Source: Bacteroidota bacterium
Lineage (GTDB): Bacteria > Bacteroidota > Ignavibacteria > Ignavibacteriales > Melioribacteraceae
DNA length: 53,511 nucleotides
Assembly (NCBI GenBank): GCA_018829545.1
Contig: JAHJTX010000324.1
Coordinates: 1 to 53,511, forward strand
Direction: 5' to 3'
Shown: positions 34,580 to 43,737 of the stretch, in pieces
How the letters are laid out: each line of letters opens with the position of its first letter
Numbering within the stretch: the first letter of the stretch is position 1
Translations under genes and position numbers: made by a program
The notes under the pieces: model-generated
Seen by the model: only the letters and a program-made list of their open reading frames with translations
Databases searched by the model: none
What the model was told of the DNA's origin: nothing

Positions 34580-35568
34580 TAAACTTTCCTCTCCCAAGAT
34601 TAGATAAAGATCAGAAATTATCCGCCGCATTGTTAAAATATTGCCGGCTGGATTTTGGAGAGATTTGGAAAGACCCAAAGAAAAAGCACAGCGTTGCCTG
34701 CATGGAAGCAACAGACAAAAGTTCTTTGAAAAATTTTGTTAAGCGAAACCGCTTTCAACTTGCCGTACATGATCCTCCGTATAATATGGTTGCCTTCCAT
34801 CTAATGACTTCTGAAGAATTTGCTGCGTGGTCAAAAAAATGGATTGATATTACGTATAATTTACTAACCACTAATTCGGCTCTTTACGTTTGGCTTGGCG
34901 CCGATCAAAAAAATAATTTTCAGCCGTTCGCGGATTTCATTTTAATGATGGGGCAAACCAAGTTTCAATCTAAAAGTTTTATAACAATGAGAAATCAGCG
35001 CGGATACGGAACTTCAAAAAACTGGATGGCAATCAGACAGGAATTACTCTATTATGCAAAAGGTAATCCTGAATTCAATTCGGAATTTGTTTATACCGAT
35101 ATTCCTAAAATCGTTCATGGCTATTATAAAGAAGTTCATGGTAAGCGCACAGAAAATTTGGAAAGAAGTAAAAATTCGAATATACGCGCAGGCAATGTGT
35201 GGATTGACATTCAGCAGGTTTTCCATTTGATGGAAGAGAATGTGAACGGCTGTTTCGCTCAAAAACCTCTTAAAGCGATTGAGAGGATAATAAATGTGTC
35301 AACAAAACCCGGTGCGAAGGTAATAGATTTTTTTTCCCATACGGGCACAACTCTTTTAGCAAGTGAAAAGTTGAATAGAAAATGTTATACAGTAGATATA
35401 AACCCAATTTATTGTGAAATTACTATCAGGCGGCTGGAGAGGTTTAGGAGTACCGGAAAAACCGGCTGGCAAAATTCAAATCCATTTGCCGATGAAATAA
35501 AAAAAGATAGTTTTCTGCGAGACTACCTTTTTGAAAAATATGAAATTGAAGTACCGAAAATATTATAA
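34576..35568 (+). CDS. Orphan site-specific DNA methyltransferase (N6_N4 type)
   Basis: A 330-residue DNA amino-methyltransferase. The catalytic motif DPPY is at residues 66-69 and the SAM-binding motif DFFSHTGTT at 251-259; the order IV then I is the beta-class arrangement. A middle target-recognition region contains SFITMRNQRGYGTSKNW and LLYYAKGNPEFN. No restriction endonuclease gene lies nearby; the neighbours are ymdB (ATGA overlap) and folD. It is therefore probably an orphan regulatory or housekeeping methylase. DPPY fits adenine-N6 or cytosine-N4 methylation; the recognition site cannot be inferred. Confidence 0.88.
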   Translation: MINFPLPRLDKDQKLSAALLKYCRLDFGEIWKDPKKKHSVACMEATDKSSLKNFVKRNRFQLAVHDPPYNMVAFHLMTSEEFAAWSKKWIDITYNLLTTNSALYVWLGADQKNNFQPFADFILMMGQTKFQSKSFITMRNQRGYGTSKNWMAIRQELLYYAKGNPEFNSEFVYTDIPKIVHGYYKEVHGKRTENLERSKNSNIRAGNVWIDIQQVFHLMEENVNGCFAQKPLKAIERIINVSTKPGAKVIDFFSHTGTTLLASEKLNRKCYTVDINPIYCEITIRRLERFRSTGKTGWQNSNPFADEIKKDSFLRDYLFEKYEIEVPKIL

Positions 35569-35591
35569 TTTGTAATTGTTTAGAGTGAAAA

Positions 35592-36473
35592 ATGCAATTA
35601 ATTGACGGCAAAAAAGTTGCTGAAGAAATTAGAAATGAACTTAAACTAAAAGTTGATGAAACTCGGGAAAAGACCGGTAAAATTCCCGGTCTAGTTGCGA
35701 TTATTGTCGGCGAGGATCCTGCAAGTAAAGTTTATGTTGGAATGAAAGAAAAAGCATGCCGCGAAGCTGGATTTAACTCAAGGGTTCATTATTTGCCTCA
35801 AGAGACAAAAGAGGAAGAACTTCTTGCGTTAGTAGAAGAATATAACAAAGATGAGAATTTTCATGGAATCCTAGTGCAGCTTCCTCTTCCGAAACATATT
35901 GACGAAAGCAAAATAGTTTATGCGATATCGCCTGCTAAAGACGTTGATGGCTTCCATCCATTTTCGGTTGGGAAAATGGTTATTGGGCAGGATACATTTT
36001 TCCCATGTACTCCTTTTGGAATTGTGGAGTTATTAAAGAGATATAATATTGAGACCAAAGGGAAACATGTTGTTGTAGTTGGTAGAAGCAACATTGTCGG
36101 TAAGCCGGTTGCCAACATGCTTTTACAGAAGAAAAATAATGCCAATGCGGTTGTTACGGTGTGTCACTCTGCAGCTCCGGATTTGAAAAAATTTACTCTT
36201 CAAGCGGATATATTAATTGCGGCAATTGGTAAAGCAAACTTAATTACAGCCGATATGATAAAAGAAGGCGCTGTAGTAATTGACGTTGGCGTTAACCGTG
36301 TTGAAGATGCAAACGCAAAAAAAGGTTATAAAATTGTTGGTGATGTGGATTTTGCAGAAGTGTCACGGAAAGCTTCATACATTACTCCTGTTCCGGGCGG
36401 CGTTGGTCCAATGACTATTGCAATGCTATTAAGTAATACTTATTCTGCATTCAAAAAAAATGAAAATATTTAA
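35592..36473 (+). CDS. folD: Bifunctional methylenetetrahydrofolate dehydrogenase/cyclohydrolase
   Basis: One-carbon metabolism enzyme interconverting methylene-, methenyl- and formyl-tetrahydrofolate. The 293-residue protein has YVGMKEKACREAGF (catalytic Lys region), LVQLPLPKHID, SPAKDVDGFHP, the NADP site GRSNIVGKPVANML and PVPGGVGPMT. A weak ribosome site (TAGAGTG) precedes the ATG. deoC follows after ten bases. Confidence 0.97.
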   Translation: MQLIDGKKVAEEIRNELKLKVDETREKTGKIPGLVAIIVGEDPASKVYVGMKEKACREAGFNSRVHYLPQETKEEELLALVEEYNKDENFHGILVQLPLPKHIDESKIVYAISPAKDVDGFHPFSVGKMVIGQDTFFPCTPFGIVELLKRYNIETKGKHVVVVGRSNIVGKPVANMLLQKKNNANAVVTVCHSAAPDLKKFTLQADILIAAIGKANLITADMIKEGAVVIDVGVNRVEDANAKKGYKIVGDVDFAEVSRKASYITPVPGGVGPMTIAMLLSNTYSAFKKNENI

Positions 36474-36482
36474 GAGGATCAA

Positions 36483-37352
36483 ATGGGCTCATCAGTAATC
36501 GATAGTGTTGTTTCTCAGGTATTCACGGAAAAAGCTCTTCACTCATTTTATACTGTTGGAGAAACTTGCAAGGGCTGGGAAAGAAATGTTATCGATCAAC
36601 CCTTAGCTGTAAAGAATATTATCAGTAACGGTGCGAGCAGAATTGCAGCAGGAATCGGCGTTGGGGAAAACCTCGCCGACCTCACTATGGCAAGGATGAT
36701 TGACCACACACTTTTAAAACCAGACGCAACATTGAAGGAAATTGAAAAATTATGCTTCGAAGCAAAAGAGTTCGAATTTGCTTCCGTCTGCGTAAATCCT
36801 TCGTTTGTTCCAACGTGTAAAAAACTTTTAAGCGGAACCAAGGTTAAAGTCTGCACGGTGATTGGCTTCCCTTTGGGAGCAACTACAACAGCCGTAAAAA
36901 GAATGGAAGCCGACGAAGCGCTTGCAAACGGCGCTGAAGAAATTGATATGGTAATTAACGTTGGAATGCTGAAACACGGCGATTATGATTATGTCTTTGA
37001 AGATATCAATCAGGTCGTTTTAGCGGCAAAGAAAAATAGAGCCGTGTGCAAAGTAATTATTGAAACTGCTTTGCTTACCGATGAAGAAAAAATTAAAGCT
37101 TGTGTTATCAGCAAAGCTGCAAAAGCAGATTTTGTGAAAACATCAACGGGATTTAGTAAAGGCGGAGCAACTGCAGGCGATATTGCATTAATGCGGTATG
37201 TAGTCGGTTCATCAGTCGGTGTAAAAGCATCGGGTGGAATTAGAAGCAGAGAAGACGCCGATGCAATGGTAGAAAGCGGAGCCGATAGAATAGGCGCGAG
37301 CGCAAGCGTTAAAATCGTTTCCGGCGCAAAGGGCGAAGGCGAAGGTTACTAG
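36483..37352 (+). CDS. deoC: Deoxyribose-phosphate aldolase with probable BMC encapsulation peptide
   Basis: Cleaves 2-deoxyribose-5-phosphate to glyceraldehyde-3-phosphate and acetaldehyde. The aldolase core runs from [14 protein letters not shown] (about residue 69). It includes [21 protein letters not shown] (D155), the Schiff-base lysine in DFVKTSTGF (K219) and VKASGGIRS (K248). At 289 residues it is about 65-70 longer than common bacterial DERAs. The extra N-terminus begins with an amphipathic helix ([20 protein letters not shown], hydrophobics at 5,6,9,10,13,14), the form of encapsulation peptides that target enzymes into microcompartments, followed by a linker. With BMC shell genes 11 kb away, targeting is plausible. 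An AGAGG site precedes the ATG. Confidence 0.93.
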   Translation: MGSSVIDSVVSQVFTEKALHSFYTVGETCKGWERNVIDQPLAVKNIISNGASRIAAGIGVGENLADLTMARMIDHTLLKPDATLKEIEKLCFEAKEFEFASVCVNPSFVPTCKKLLSGTKVKVCTVIGFPLGATTTAVKRMEADEALANGAEEIDMVINVGMLKHGDYDYVFEDINQVVLAAKKNRAVCKVIIETALLTDEEKIKACVISKAAKADFVKTSTGFSKGGATAGDIALMRYVVGSSVGVKASGGIRSREDADAMVESGADRIGASASVKIVSGAKGEGEGY

Positions 37353-37579
37353 TGGTTATTGATTTAATTGTTCATGTCACCGATGATGGTTACACCGCTG
37401 AAATCCCATCACTAAAAGGCTGCGAAACCTGGGCTCACACTGAAGATGATTCAATCGAAAAGGCAATTGAGTTACTAAAATATTATATCGGGCTGCCGGA
37501 CGAATCCAAAATTATTGTGGATAGAGCGCGAAAAGGTAAAACAAAAACCGTTTACAAATTAGTGTTTGATAAAGAGTAG
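37352..37579 (+). CDS. HicB-like small protein (UPF0150 family)
   Basis: A 75-residue protein with the HicB-type partial RNase H-like fold signature: LIVHVTDDGYTAEIPSLKGCETWAHTEDDSIEKAIELL. GTG 37352 overlaps the deoC stop by one base. No HicA toxin is adjacent on either side, and there is no DNA-binding C-terminal domain. It is therefore unlikely to be a working toxin-antitoxin pair; a regulatory or orphan antitoxin-like role is possible. It sits in the folD-deoC-trmH-aroA run and is probably cotranscribed. Confidence 0.75.
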   Translation: MVIDLIVHVTDDGYTAEIPSLKGCETWAHTEDDSIEKAIELLKYYIGLPDESKIIVDRARKGKTKTVYKLVFDKE

Positions 37580-37581
37580 TT

Positions 37582-38172
37582 ATGAGGGAATTCCGGACAA
37601 AACAGCGGATTGATAAAATAACAAGTGTGTTGTCGGCAAGACAGCATACGCTGCGGGTTGTCCTGGAAAACATTCATGATCCCCACAATGTGAGCGCAAT
37701 TTATAGAACGTGCGATGCAGCGGGCATACCAAAGGTTACGCTTTTATACAATGTTGAAGAATTTCCAAAACTCAGTAAAACATCTTCTGCATCAGCAAAA
37801 AAATGGGTTGAAACTGAAAAGTTTTCGGAAGCGGAAAAGTGCATCACCTCTTTGAAAAATTACGGATATAAAATTTACTCTTCAGTTCTTAATAAGAATT
37901 CAAAATCAATTTACGATATTGACCTAACAGACAAAATTGCAATTGTTCTTGGCAATGAATCGAGAGGAGTTTCAAGTGAAGTTGCAGAATCATCGGATGA
38001 GTTAATTTATATTCCAATGCGCGGGATGATACAAAGCTTAAATGTGTCTGTGGCAAATGCGGTAATACTTTACGAAGCCCAAAGACAGAGAATGTTAAAA
38101 GGTATGTACGACACGAGTCAAGTTACCGAAGAAAGGTTAAATGAATTAATTGATGATTGGTGCAGAAAATGA
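37582..38172 (+). CDS. SpoU/TrmH-family RNA 2'-O-methyltransferase
   Basis: A 196-residue SPOUT methyltransferase with LENIHDPHNVSAIYRTCDA, the knot motif IVLGNESRGVS and PMRGMIQSLNVSVANAVILYEA. These match TrmH, which makes Gm18 in tRNA; the exact target is not proved by sequence. No extra N-terminal substrate-binding L30e-like domain is present, consistent with TrmH rather than RlmB. Its stop overlaps aroA (ATGA). Confidence 0.88.
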   Translation: MREFRTKQRIDKITSVLSARQHTLRVVLENIHDPHNVSAIYRTCDAAGIPKVTLLYNVEEFPKLSKTSSASAKKWVETEKFSEAEKCITSLKNYGYKIYSSVLNKNSKSIYDIDLTDKIAIVLGNESRGVSSEVAESSDELIYIPMRGMIQSLNVSVANAVILYEAQRQRMLKGMYDTSQVTEERLNELIDDWCRK

Positions 38173-39449
38173 TTACTAGAATTGAAAAAATTAGCAGTGT
38201 TAGCGGCACACTGGTTCTTCCCGGAGATAAATCAATTTCTCACAGAGCCGTCATGTTTTCTTCAATGGCGGAAGGGAAATCCGGAGTTATAAATTTTTTA
38301 GATTCGGAGGACATTGCTTCCACTCGCAACTGCTTTCAACAACTCGGAGCAGAAATAAAAAGAGAAGGGGATGAGTTAACTATTTGGGGTTGCGGTAGAA
38401 ACGGATTTAGGAAGCCGCAGAAAAATCTTGATGCAGGCAACAGCGGAACCACGGCTAGATTGATCAGCGGAATTTTAGCGGCTCAGACTTTTGAATCTGT
38501 ACTGGTGGGAGACGAGTCGTTATCAAAACGACCGATGAAGAGAATAGCTGATCCACTAAAAAAAATGGGAGCAGATCTTAAATTAACCGATGAAGAGACT
38601 CTGCCAATAATTTTTACTCCTTCGTCAAATTTCCATTCACTCGATTATACTCTGCCTGTTGCAAGCGCGCAGGTAAAAAGCGCTGTGTTATTAGCTGGAT
38701 TGTTCAACCGTGATTATACAATAGTGCGCGAGCCATTCATTACACGCGATCACACCGAAAATCTTTTAGGACTTGATGTTGAAGTCGAAAACAGCCTCCG
38801 AATTATCCGCGTGAATGAAAATAACTATCCAACTCCAAAGGAGTACATTGTCCCGAGCGATATTTCATCTGCGGCATTTTTTATTGTGCTCACATTACTG
38901 CTTAAGAATTCTGAAATTGTGATTAAAGATATTCTGCTTAATGAAACAAGAACAGGAATTCTGACTGTGCTCAAATTAATGGGTGCGGATATTTCCGCCG
39001 ACAATGTTAAAAATTATATCGGAGAGCCGTTCGGAGACTTGATAGTAAAATCAAGTGAACTTAATAACATTTCAATATCATCCGAAATTGTTCCGAACAT
39101 AATTGACGAAATCCCAATTTTAAGTGTCGCCGGTTTATTTGCTGAAGGGAAATTCGAAATTCGAAATGCAGAAGAATTGCGTTACAAGGAATCCGATAGA
39201 ATAAATGCTCTCGTTGAAAATTATAAACGGCTTGGAGTTAAAGTGGAAAATTTTAACGACGGTTTTTCTCTTGAAGGCGGAGTTGCAAATAAAAGCACAG
39301 TACTCGATAGTTTTGGAGATCACCGTATTGCAATGGCTTTCGCTGTATTGTCTCTATTAACAGAAAAAGAAATTGGTATTGAAAACTTTGACTGCGTTAA
39401 AATTTCTAACCCAACTTTTGTAAAACAGTTAAAATCAATTTCGCGATAA
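38169..39449 (+). CDS. aroA: 3-phosphoshikimate 1-carboxyvinyltransferase (EPSP synthase)
   Basis: Sixth step of the shikimate pathway. About 426 residues with LPGDKSISHRAVMF, DAGNSGTTARLISG (PEP site), GDESLSKRPM, ASAQVKSAVLLAGL and a late KESDRI..GDHRIAMAFA region. I use ATG 38169, which overlaps the upstream methyltransferase stop, rather than a TTG at 38157. It is convergent with bshC with only four bases between the stops and no room for a separate terminator. Confidence 0.96.
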   Translation: MITRIEKISSVSGTLVLPGDKSISHRAVMFSSMAEGKSGVINFLDSEDIASTRNCFQQLGAEIKREGDELTIWGCGRNGFRKPQKNLDAGNSGTTARLISGILAAQTFESVLVGDESLSKRPMKRIADPLKKMGADLKLTDEETLPIIFTPSSNFHSLDYTLPVASAQVKSAVLLAGLFNRDYTIVREPFITRDHTENLLGLDVEVENSLRIIRVNENNYPTPKEYIVPSDISSAAFFIVLTLLLKNSEIVIKDILLNETRTGILTVLKLMGADISADNVKNYIGEPFGDLIVKSSELNNISISSEIVPNIIDEIPILSVAGLFAEGKFEIRNAEELRYKESDRINALVENYKRLGVKVENFNDGFSLEGGVANKSTVLDSFGDHRIAMAFAVLSLLTEKEIGIENFDCVKISNPTFVKQLKSISR

Positions 39450-39453
39450 CCAA

Positions 39454-41082
39454 TTATTCCAATTCAATTATTTGATGCTCGAACGCATTTATATTCAGGC
39501 TATCAAAAATTTGCTTGAATATTTCCACGCCGTATTTGTTCTCAAAATAGAAATAGTTTATTTCTCTTTCCTGCAAAGAATTGTTGGGGTATAGGTTCGT
39601 CTTTAGCCGGTTTAACTGACGGACAATCGTTTCGTGTTTCCGTTCTTGAAAATCTTTGGATTTATCAAATAAATGATCCAGCGATTGGTGAATGCGGCTG
39701 ATGGCTTTATCAGCTATTCCAAGCATATTGTCATCAATCTCCAATAGAGCAGATTTTAATTCGCTGAGTAGATCATTTATTCTACCTTTGGATGAAGTGA
39801 AAACCTCACTGATATTTGTCTCCGAGAGAGAGTTTAATATTTTAAAAGTTAATTCCTTATCGTCGGCAAAAAGATCATGCAGAGTAATATTGAATTTCTC
39901 CATCAGGTTTTTGATATTCTTTTCAATTACCGTGATTGACGCTCTTGGAAAGATTATTGGAGATTGGATTTTATATGATTCATACATCGGAAGAATTTGG
40001 GCGAAATAACTTATCTCACTTGGACCCGCGATATAAAATGCCGTGGGGAAAAGGAAATCCTGGCAGATCGGTCTCAGCATAACATTTGGACTGAAGAGTT
40101 CAGGGGAGTTCTCCGTTAATTCTAAAAGTTCATCCGTTGTAAACTTGCGTCTGCGTCCCCGAAGCCGGAATCCCTCATCGAATGGTTCAATCAAATATCT
40201 TCCGTTATTGTCGTTAAAAAAAAGATTGACCGGTTTAATTTTTATCTGAGCGTGATAAACTTCTTCCAATTCAGCGCTGCGCAATAAAACCGGATCCGAA
40301 TGAATTCGGAAATCGGACACTTCTTTTTTGAATATATCTTTGAGAAGAAATTTTACCAGCGGATCGTTCGGATTGAAAATTATCAATCCGTGCTCATCAA
40401 AAATAGAGAATAGCAAATCTCTGAAAGCGCTTTCGAATGATTTGCCTTCGGAATAAAATCTGTTCAATTTTTCAAATATCTTATCGGTAAATTCCGTTGC
40501 GCGCAGATTCTCTTTTAACTCATCGAAAACTCTTTGAATAGAATCCTGAAACTTAATTTTACCAACGCTGCCTCTATTTTCATCCTCATTTAAGCCGTCA
40601 TCGTAAACAATTGTTTTTACTTCATTTTGTGCGTCAATAAGATTAAAAGAAACTACTTCCAAAAAATCGTGGTCATCGCCTTCCATCCAAAACACCGGCA
40701 CAAAATTATACGATGGATACTTTTCTTTAAGCTGCTTACATAATTTGATTGCTGTGATGGTTTTATAAAATGTATAAAGCGGTCCTCCGAGAATACTCAA
40801 TTGCTGACCCGTAACAACGGCAATCGTTTTCGGAGATGCAAGATAATCGATGTTTATTTCTGTCTTTTTCGATTTGGAATAAGTTTCGTACTGGGTTTTA
40901 ATTATTGAAACTAAATCTCCGCGGTGCGGGCGGGCAATACTTTCCAAATCTTCAAAAACTTGCGGGTAAATGCTTTCATCTCTAAAATTATTTTTGAAAT
41001 ACTTTTCAACATTTTCAAATTCATATATGTAATCAAGAAAAAGATTTTGATATCCCGGCAGGTCAGAATAATTCATAAACAT
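39454..41082 (-). CDS. bshC: Bacillithiol biosynthesis cysteine-adding enzyme BshC
   Basis: Adds cysteine to glucosaminyl-malate in the last step of bacillithiol synthesis. The 542-residue protein has the BshC signature VVTGQQLSILGGPLYTFYKTITAIKL, FVPVFWMEGDDHDFLEVVSFNLID, FYIAGPSEISYFAQI and a C-terminal coiled coil (KDFQERKHETIVRQLNRLK). A GAGG site (complement of 41089-41092) lies six bases before the ATG at 41082. bshA and bshB are not in this window. The gene is divergent from the DUF1207 gene and convergent with aroA. Confidence 0.95.
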   Translation of the reverse strand: MFMNYSDLPGYQNLFLDYIYEFENVEKYFKNNFRDESIYPQVFEDLESIARPHRGDLVSIIKTQYETYSKSKKTEINIDYLASPKTIAVVTGQQLSILGGPLYTFYKTITAIKLCKQLKEKYPSYNFVPVFWMEGDDHDFLEVVSFNLIDAQNEVKTIVYDDGLNEDENRGSVGKIKFQDSIQRVFDELKENLRATEFTDKIFEKLNRFYSEGKSFESAFRDLLFSIFDEHGLIIFNPNDPLVKFLLKDIFKKEVSDFRIHSDPVLLRSAELEEVYHAQIKIKPVNLFFNDNNGRYLIEPFDEGFRLRGRRRKFTTDELLELTENSPELFSPNVMLRPICQDFLFPTAFYIAGPSEISYFAQILPMYESYKIQSPIIFPRASITVIEKNIKNLMEKFNITLHDLFADDKELTFKILNSLSETNISEVFTSSKGRINDLLSELKSALLEIDDNMLGIADKAISRIHQSLDHLFDKSKDFQERKHETIVRQLNRLKTNLYPNNSLQEREINYFYFENKYGVEIFKQIFDSLNINAFEHQIIELE

Positions 41083-41213
41083 TTATGCCTCATTAAATTT
41101 GAGTTAATGTTATTCCTTTGATAGAATACTTTAAAATGTAAAACACTCAATATCCACACAAAGTTTAACGGAAAAATACATATTTTTACGCTTTCTAATT
41201 CAAAAAAACATAT

Positions 41214-42080
41214 ATGGCGGACTTGTTCAAAAAAACTTCGATTTTATTTATATGGCTGACCGGACTGATTTTTTCACAAAATATCAGTTTCAAATACCTC
41301 CCAAATGATTTGAATTTTCAGCCTTTACGGGCAAATCATCAAGAAGCAAGGTTGGGCGTACTGTATTTTCCCAATAATGGGCATTTAAAAGTTGATATTG
41401 GCAACACCGTTGATCTTTTGCAGTTTACTTTCGACTCCGAAATAAAACTGACCTGCGGAATCGATTTTATGGCTTATGCTCTATCCACCAATTATCAGGG
41501 CAAGCGTCTCCAGATTGATGCAATTGACGGATTTTTCGGGGGAAATTTTTCTTTGACGATTCCTCAAGATGACGGGCGATTTATCAGCAGATTTAGAATA
41601 ATTCATAACAGCGCTCATTTCGTCGATGGTCATTGGGATGAAATAAATGATAATTGGAAAGATAATCTCGAACCAATACCATTCACTCAAGATTTTGGTG
41701 AAATAACAGTTGGTAGGGAAAAATATTTTGATCAGTTCGGCATGAAGTATTACGGCGCGATTGCATACGCTACGCTAGTTAGACCGAGCGTTATCAAAAA
41801 ATATTCATTCAGTTCGGGATTGGAGATAAACGGCAGCGAAATAATAAATCCTGTATTTGAAAGAAAAGTAAATTTGTTTTACGCTGTTCATGCGCGGCTC
41901 TTCGGATCTCCGGATTACCAGTTAAGCGTTAATAATATGCTTGGAATAAAATTCGGCAATTGGCGCGAAGAAGGAATAGTTTTTTATTTATCCTATTACA
42001 AAGGCAACAGTTGGTACAGCGAATATTATTATAATCGTGTTTCTAAATTTGGAATTGGCTTTTTTGTCGAATTTATTTGA
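41214..42080 (+). CDS. DUF1207 secreted/outer-membrane protein, copy A
   Basis: A 288-residue protein with a signal peptide (ILFIWLTGLIFSQ) and the DUF1207 opening LPNDLNFQPLRANHQEARLGV. It has a SAHFVDGHWDE motif and many alternating beta strands ending in FFVEFI, consistent with an outer-membrane barrel. A paralogue with the same landmarks lies at 46600-47424, on the other side of the glycan cluster. The function is unknown. Its last eight bases overlap the convergent minus-strand membrane gene. Confidence 0.8.
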   Translation: MADLFKKTSILFIWLTGLIFSQNISFKYLPNDLNFQPLRANHQEARLGVLYFPNNGHLKVDIGNTVDLLQFTFDSEIKLTCGIDFMAYALSTNYQGKRLQIDAIDGFFGGNFSLTIPQDDGRFISRFRIIHNSAHFVDGHWDEINDNWKDNLEPIPFTQDFGEITVGREKYFDQFGMKYYGAIAYATLVRPSVIKKYSFSSGLEINGSEIINPVFERKVNLFYAVHARLFGSPDYQLSVNNMLGIKFGNWREEGIVFYLSYYKGNSWYSEYYYNRVSKFGIGFFVEFI

Positions 42081-42558
42081 TGTATTTCAGCACAAAGTAC
42101 ACAGCCAATATAATTAGTATCGGCACAAGTTTAATGATATACTGATTGAATCCGACATCCGATAGTTTTCTTAATAATTTATCGGTGGGAATAAAATCAG
42201 GCCCAATATGTTTGAGTCCTTTTTTTAGTCCAATTGCAACTACAAGATCGTGAACGAACCATCTGATGAAAACAGCGAGTAGGAATAAAAGGGACGCATA
42301 AAGAATATCATCGAGGATGTAATAAATAAGAAAACAAATAGCGGATTTGGCTAATAATTTTTCTAATGCATCCCAAAATTTCCAGCTTAATTCTGTTTTG
42401 ATAACGGAATTTAAGAGATTGTTCATTTGTTCTTTCGTAAGCGCATTTTTTAGCAATTTTACTTCATTAAGAAATGCAACGTCATGCATTCCCTGAAAAA
42501 TGTAGTACAAAACCCAGAATGCAGAAAAGAGAACTAACACTAATGCTTCTATTGTCAT
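42073..42558 (-). CDS. Small integral membrane protein, unknown
   Basis: A 161-residue protein with about four hydrophobic helices (ALVLVLFSAFWVLYYIFQ, AICFLIYYILDDILYASLLFLLAVFI, and a C-terminal LVPILIILAVYFVL). I recognise no family. It overlaps the end of the DUF1207 gene by eight bases tail-to-tail and is divergent from the flippase-like gene. Its membrane-protein composition supports real coding; its role is unknown. Confidence 0.6.
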   Translation of the reverse strand: MTIEALVLVLFSAFWVLYYIFQGMHDVAFLNEVKLLKNALTKEQMNNLLNSVIKTELSWKFWDALEKLLAKSAICFLIYYILDDILYASLLFLLAVFIRWFVHDLVVAIGLKKGLKHIGPDFIPTDKLLRKLSDVGFNQYIIKLVPILIILAVYFVLKYIK

Positions 42559-42642
42559 AAATAATTTCCCATTATTGATTGTTAATATAGTAAAGTAAAT
42601 TGAAATGGAGAGAAGTCCTTTTTACAAGAGCGATTTTAAGAG

Positions 42643-43737
42643 ATGAATGTATTCCAAAAAATATATAAACCATTAAAACGGTTAAAAGAATTACTCTTTA
42701 GTTTCATTAACCCAAGACTTAAGTTGAGGGATGATTCAAAATTAGAGAATAGACAAACTGTTTTAACGGTTTTCAATTCTACTTCGAAGTTGACGGCTGA
42801 ACCTTTTGAAAGTGGACTCAAAAATAAACTAATAGTGATCATCAGGATTATAACTGCCATCGCGCTGATTGGACTTATTCTGTATTTCATTGATGTGCAG
42901 CGGTTGTTAAGTCTGGTTAAAAAGGGAAACGTAACTCTTATCTTATCTGCAGCAGCCTTGGTTGCTCTCAATCTGTATTTGCAATTTCTAAAATGGGATT
43001 TAATATTAAAACAATTGCTGGGATTTACCGACAAGAAAAAATCGCTGCAGTCGTTGTTTTACGGAATCAGCGCAGGAATTTTCACTCCATTAAAGTTGGG
43101 CGAACATTTTGCACGAACAATCCCTTACAAAAACGAGAAAATAAAAGACATTATAATTGCCTCCGGAGTCGATAAACTTTTTCCACTATTAAATGTAGTG
43201 ATTTTGGGAACGCTCGCTTCAATTTACTTCATGCTAACGACTTCGGAATCCGGATTATTTGATACAACGAACATTTTGATAATTGCGGTCATTAATATTA
43301 TTGTTTTGCTGATTGTTCTATCCAGAAAAGGAATTTTAGTATTCCTTAATAAGTACAAGACTTTCAGAACTTTGTTAGAACATCTTGCTGTCCTAAAACA
43401 TATTGAGGGTAAATTTTTCATAAAAGCGCTCATAATTTCCTTGCTATATCATCTGACTTTCACGATTCAATTTGCGTTGCTGCTGGCGGCGTTCACTTCT
43501 TCGCTGAATTTCTTAGATCTGTTCGTAATAAGCAATTTGGTGATATTTTCTCAAACGGTAATACCTCCAATTGCATTCGGAGAAATTGGCGTTAGAGAAG
43601 GCGCGGCGGTATTTTTTATGCAGTTATCAGGATTTCCAGGCGAAGCGGGATTAAGCGCTTCATTAATATTGTTAACTATTAACTTACTGATACCGGGTTT
43701 AATTGGCGCAGTATCATTAATGAAAATAAAAAGATGA
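42643..43737 (+). CDS. Flippase-like membrane protein (LPG synthase TM / UPF0104 family)
   Basis: A 364-residue multi-spanning protein of the lysylphosphatidylglycerol-synthase transmembrane/AglD-like family. It has about eight helices after a 65-residue cytosolic N-terminus and the family signature QTVIPPIAFGEIGVREGAAVFFM. It lacks the MprF catalytic domain, so it is probably a lipid translocase or a glycolipid-pathway partner. It heads a run of four overlapping genes (GT2, deacetylase, GT2), suggesting a common lipid-linked glycan pathway. Confidence 0.82.
   Translation: MNVFQKIYKPLKRLKELLFSFINPRLKLRDDSKLENRQTVLTVFNSTSKLTAEPFESGLKNKLIVIIRIITAIALIGLILYFIDVQRLLSLVKKGNVTLILSAAALVALNLYLQFLKWDLILKQLLGFTDKKKSLQSLFYGISAGIFTPLKLGEHFARTIPYKNEKIKDIIIASGVDKLFPLLNVVILGTLASIYFMLTTSESGLFDTTNILIIAVINIIVLLIVLSRKGILVFLNKYKTFRTLLEHLAVLKHIEGKFFIKALIISLLYHLTFTIQFALLLAAFTSSLNFLDLFVISNLVIFSQTVIPPIAFGEIGVREGAAVFFMQLSGFPGEAGLSASLILLTINLLIPGLIGAVSLMKIKR

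Noticed and set aside
37352-37579. HicAB toxin-antitoxin system
   Set aside because: Only the HicB-like half is present; neither neighbour encodes a HicA-sized dsRNA-binding toxin.
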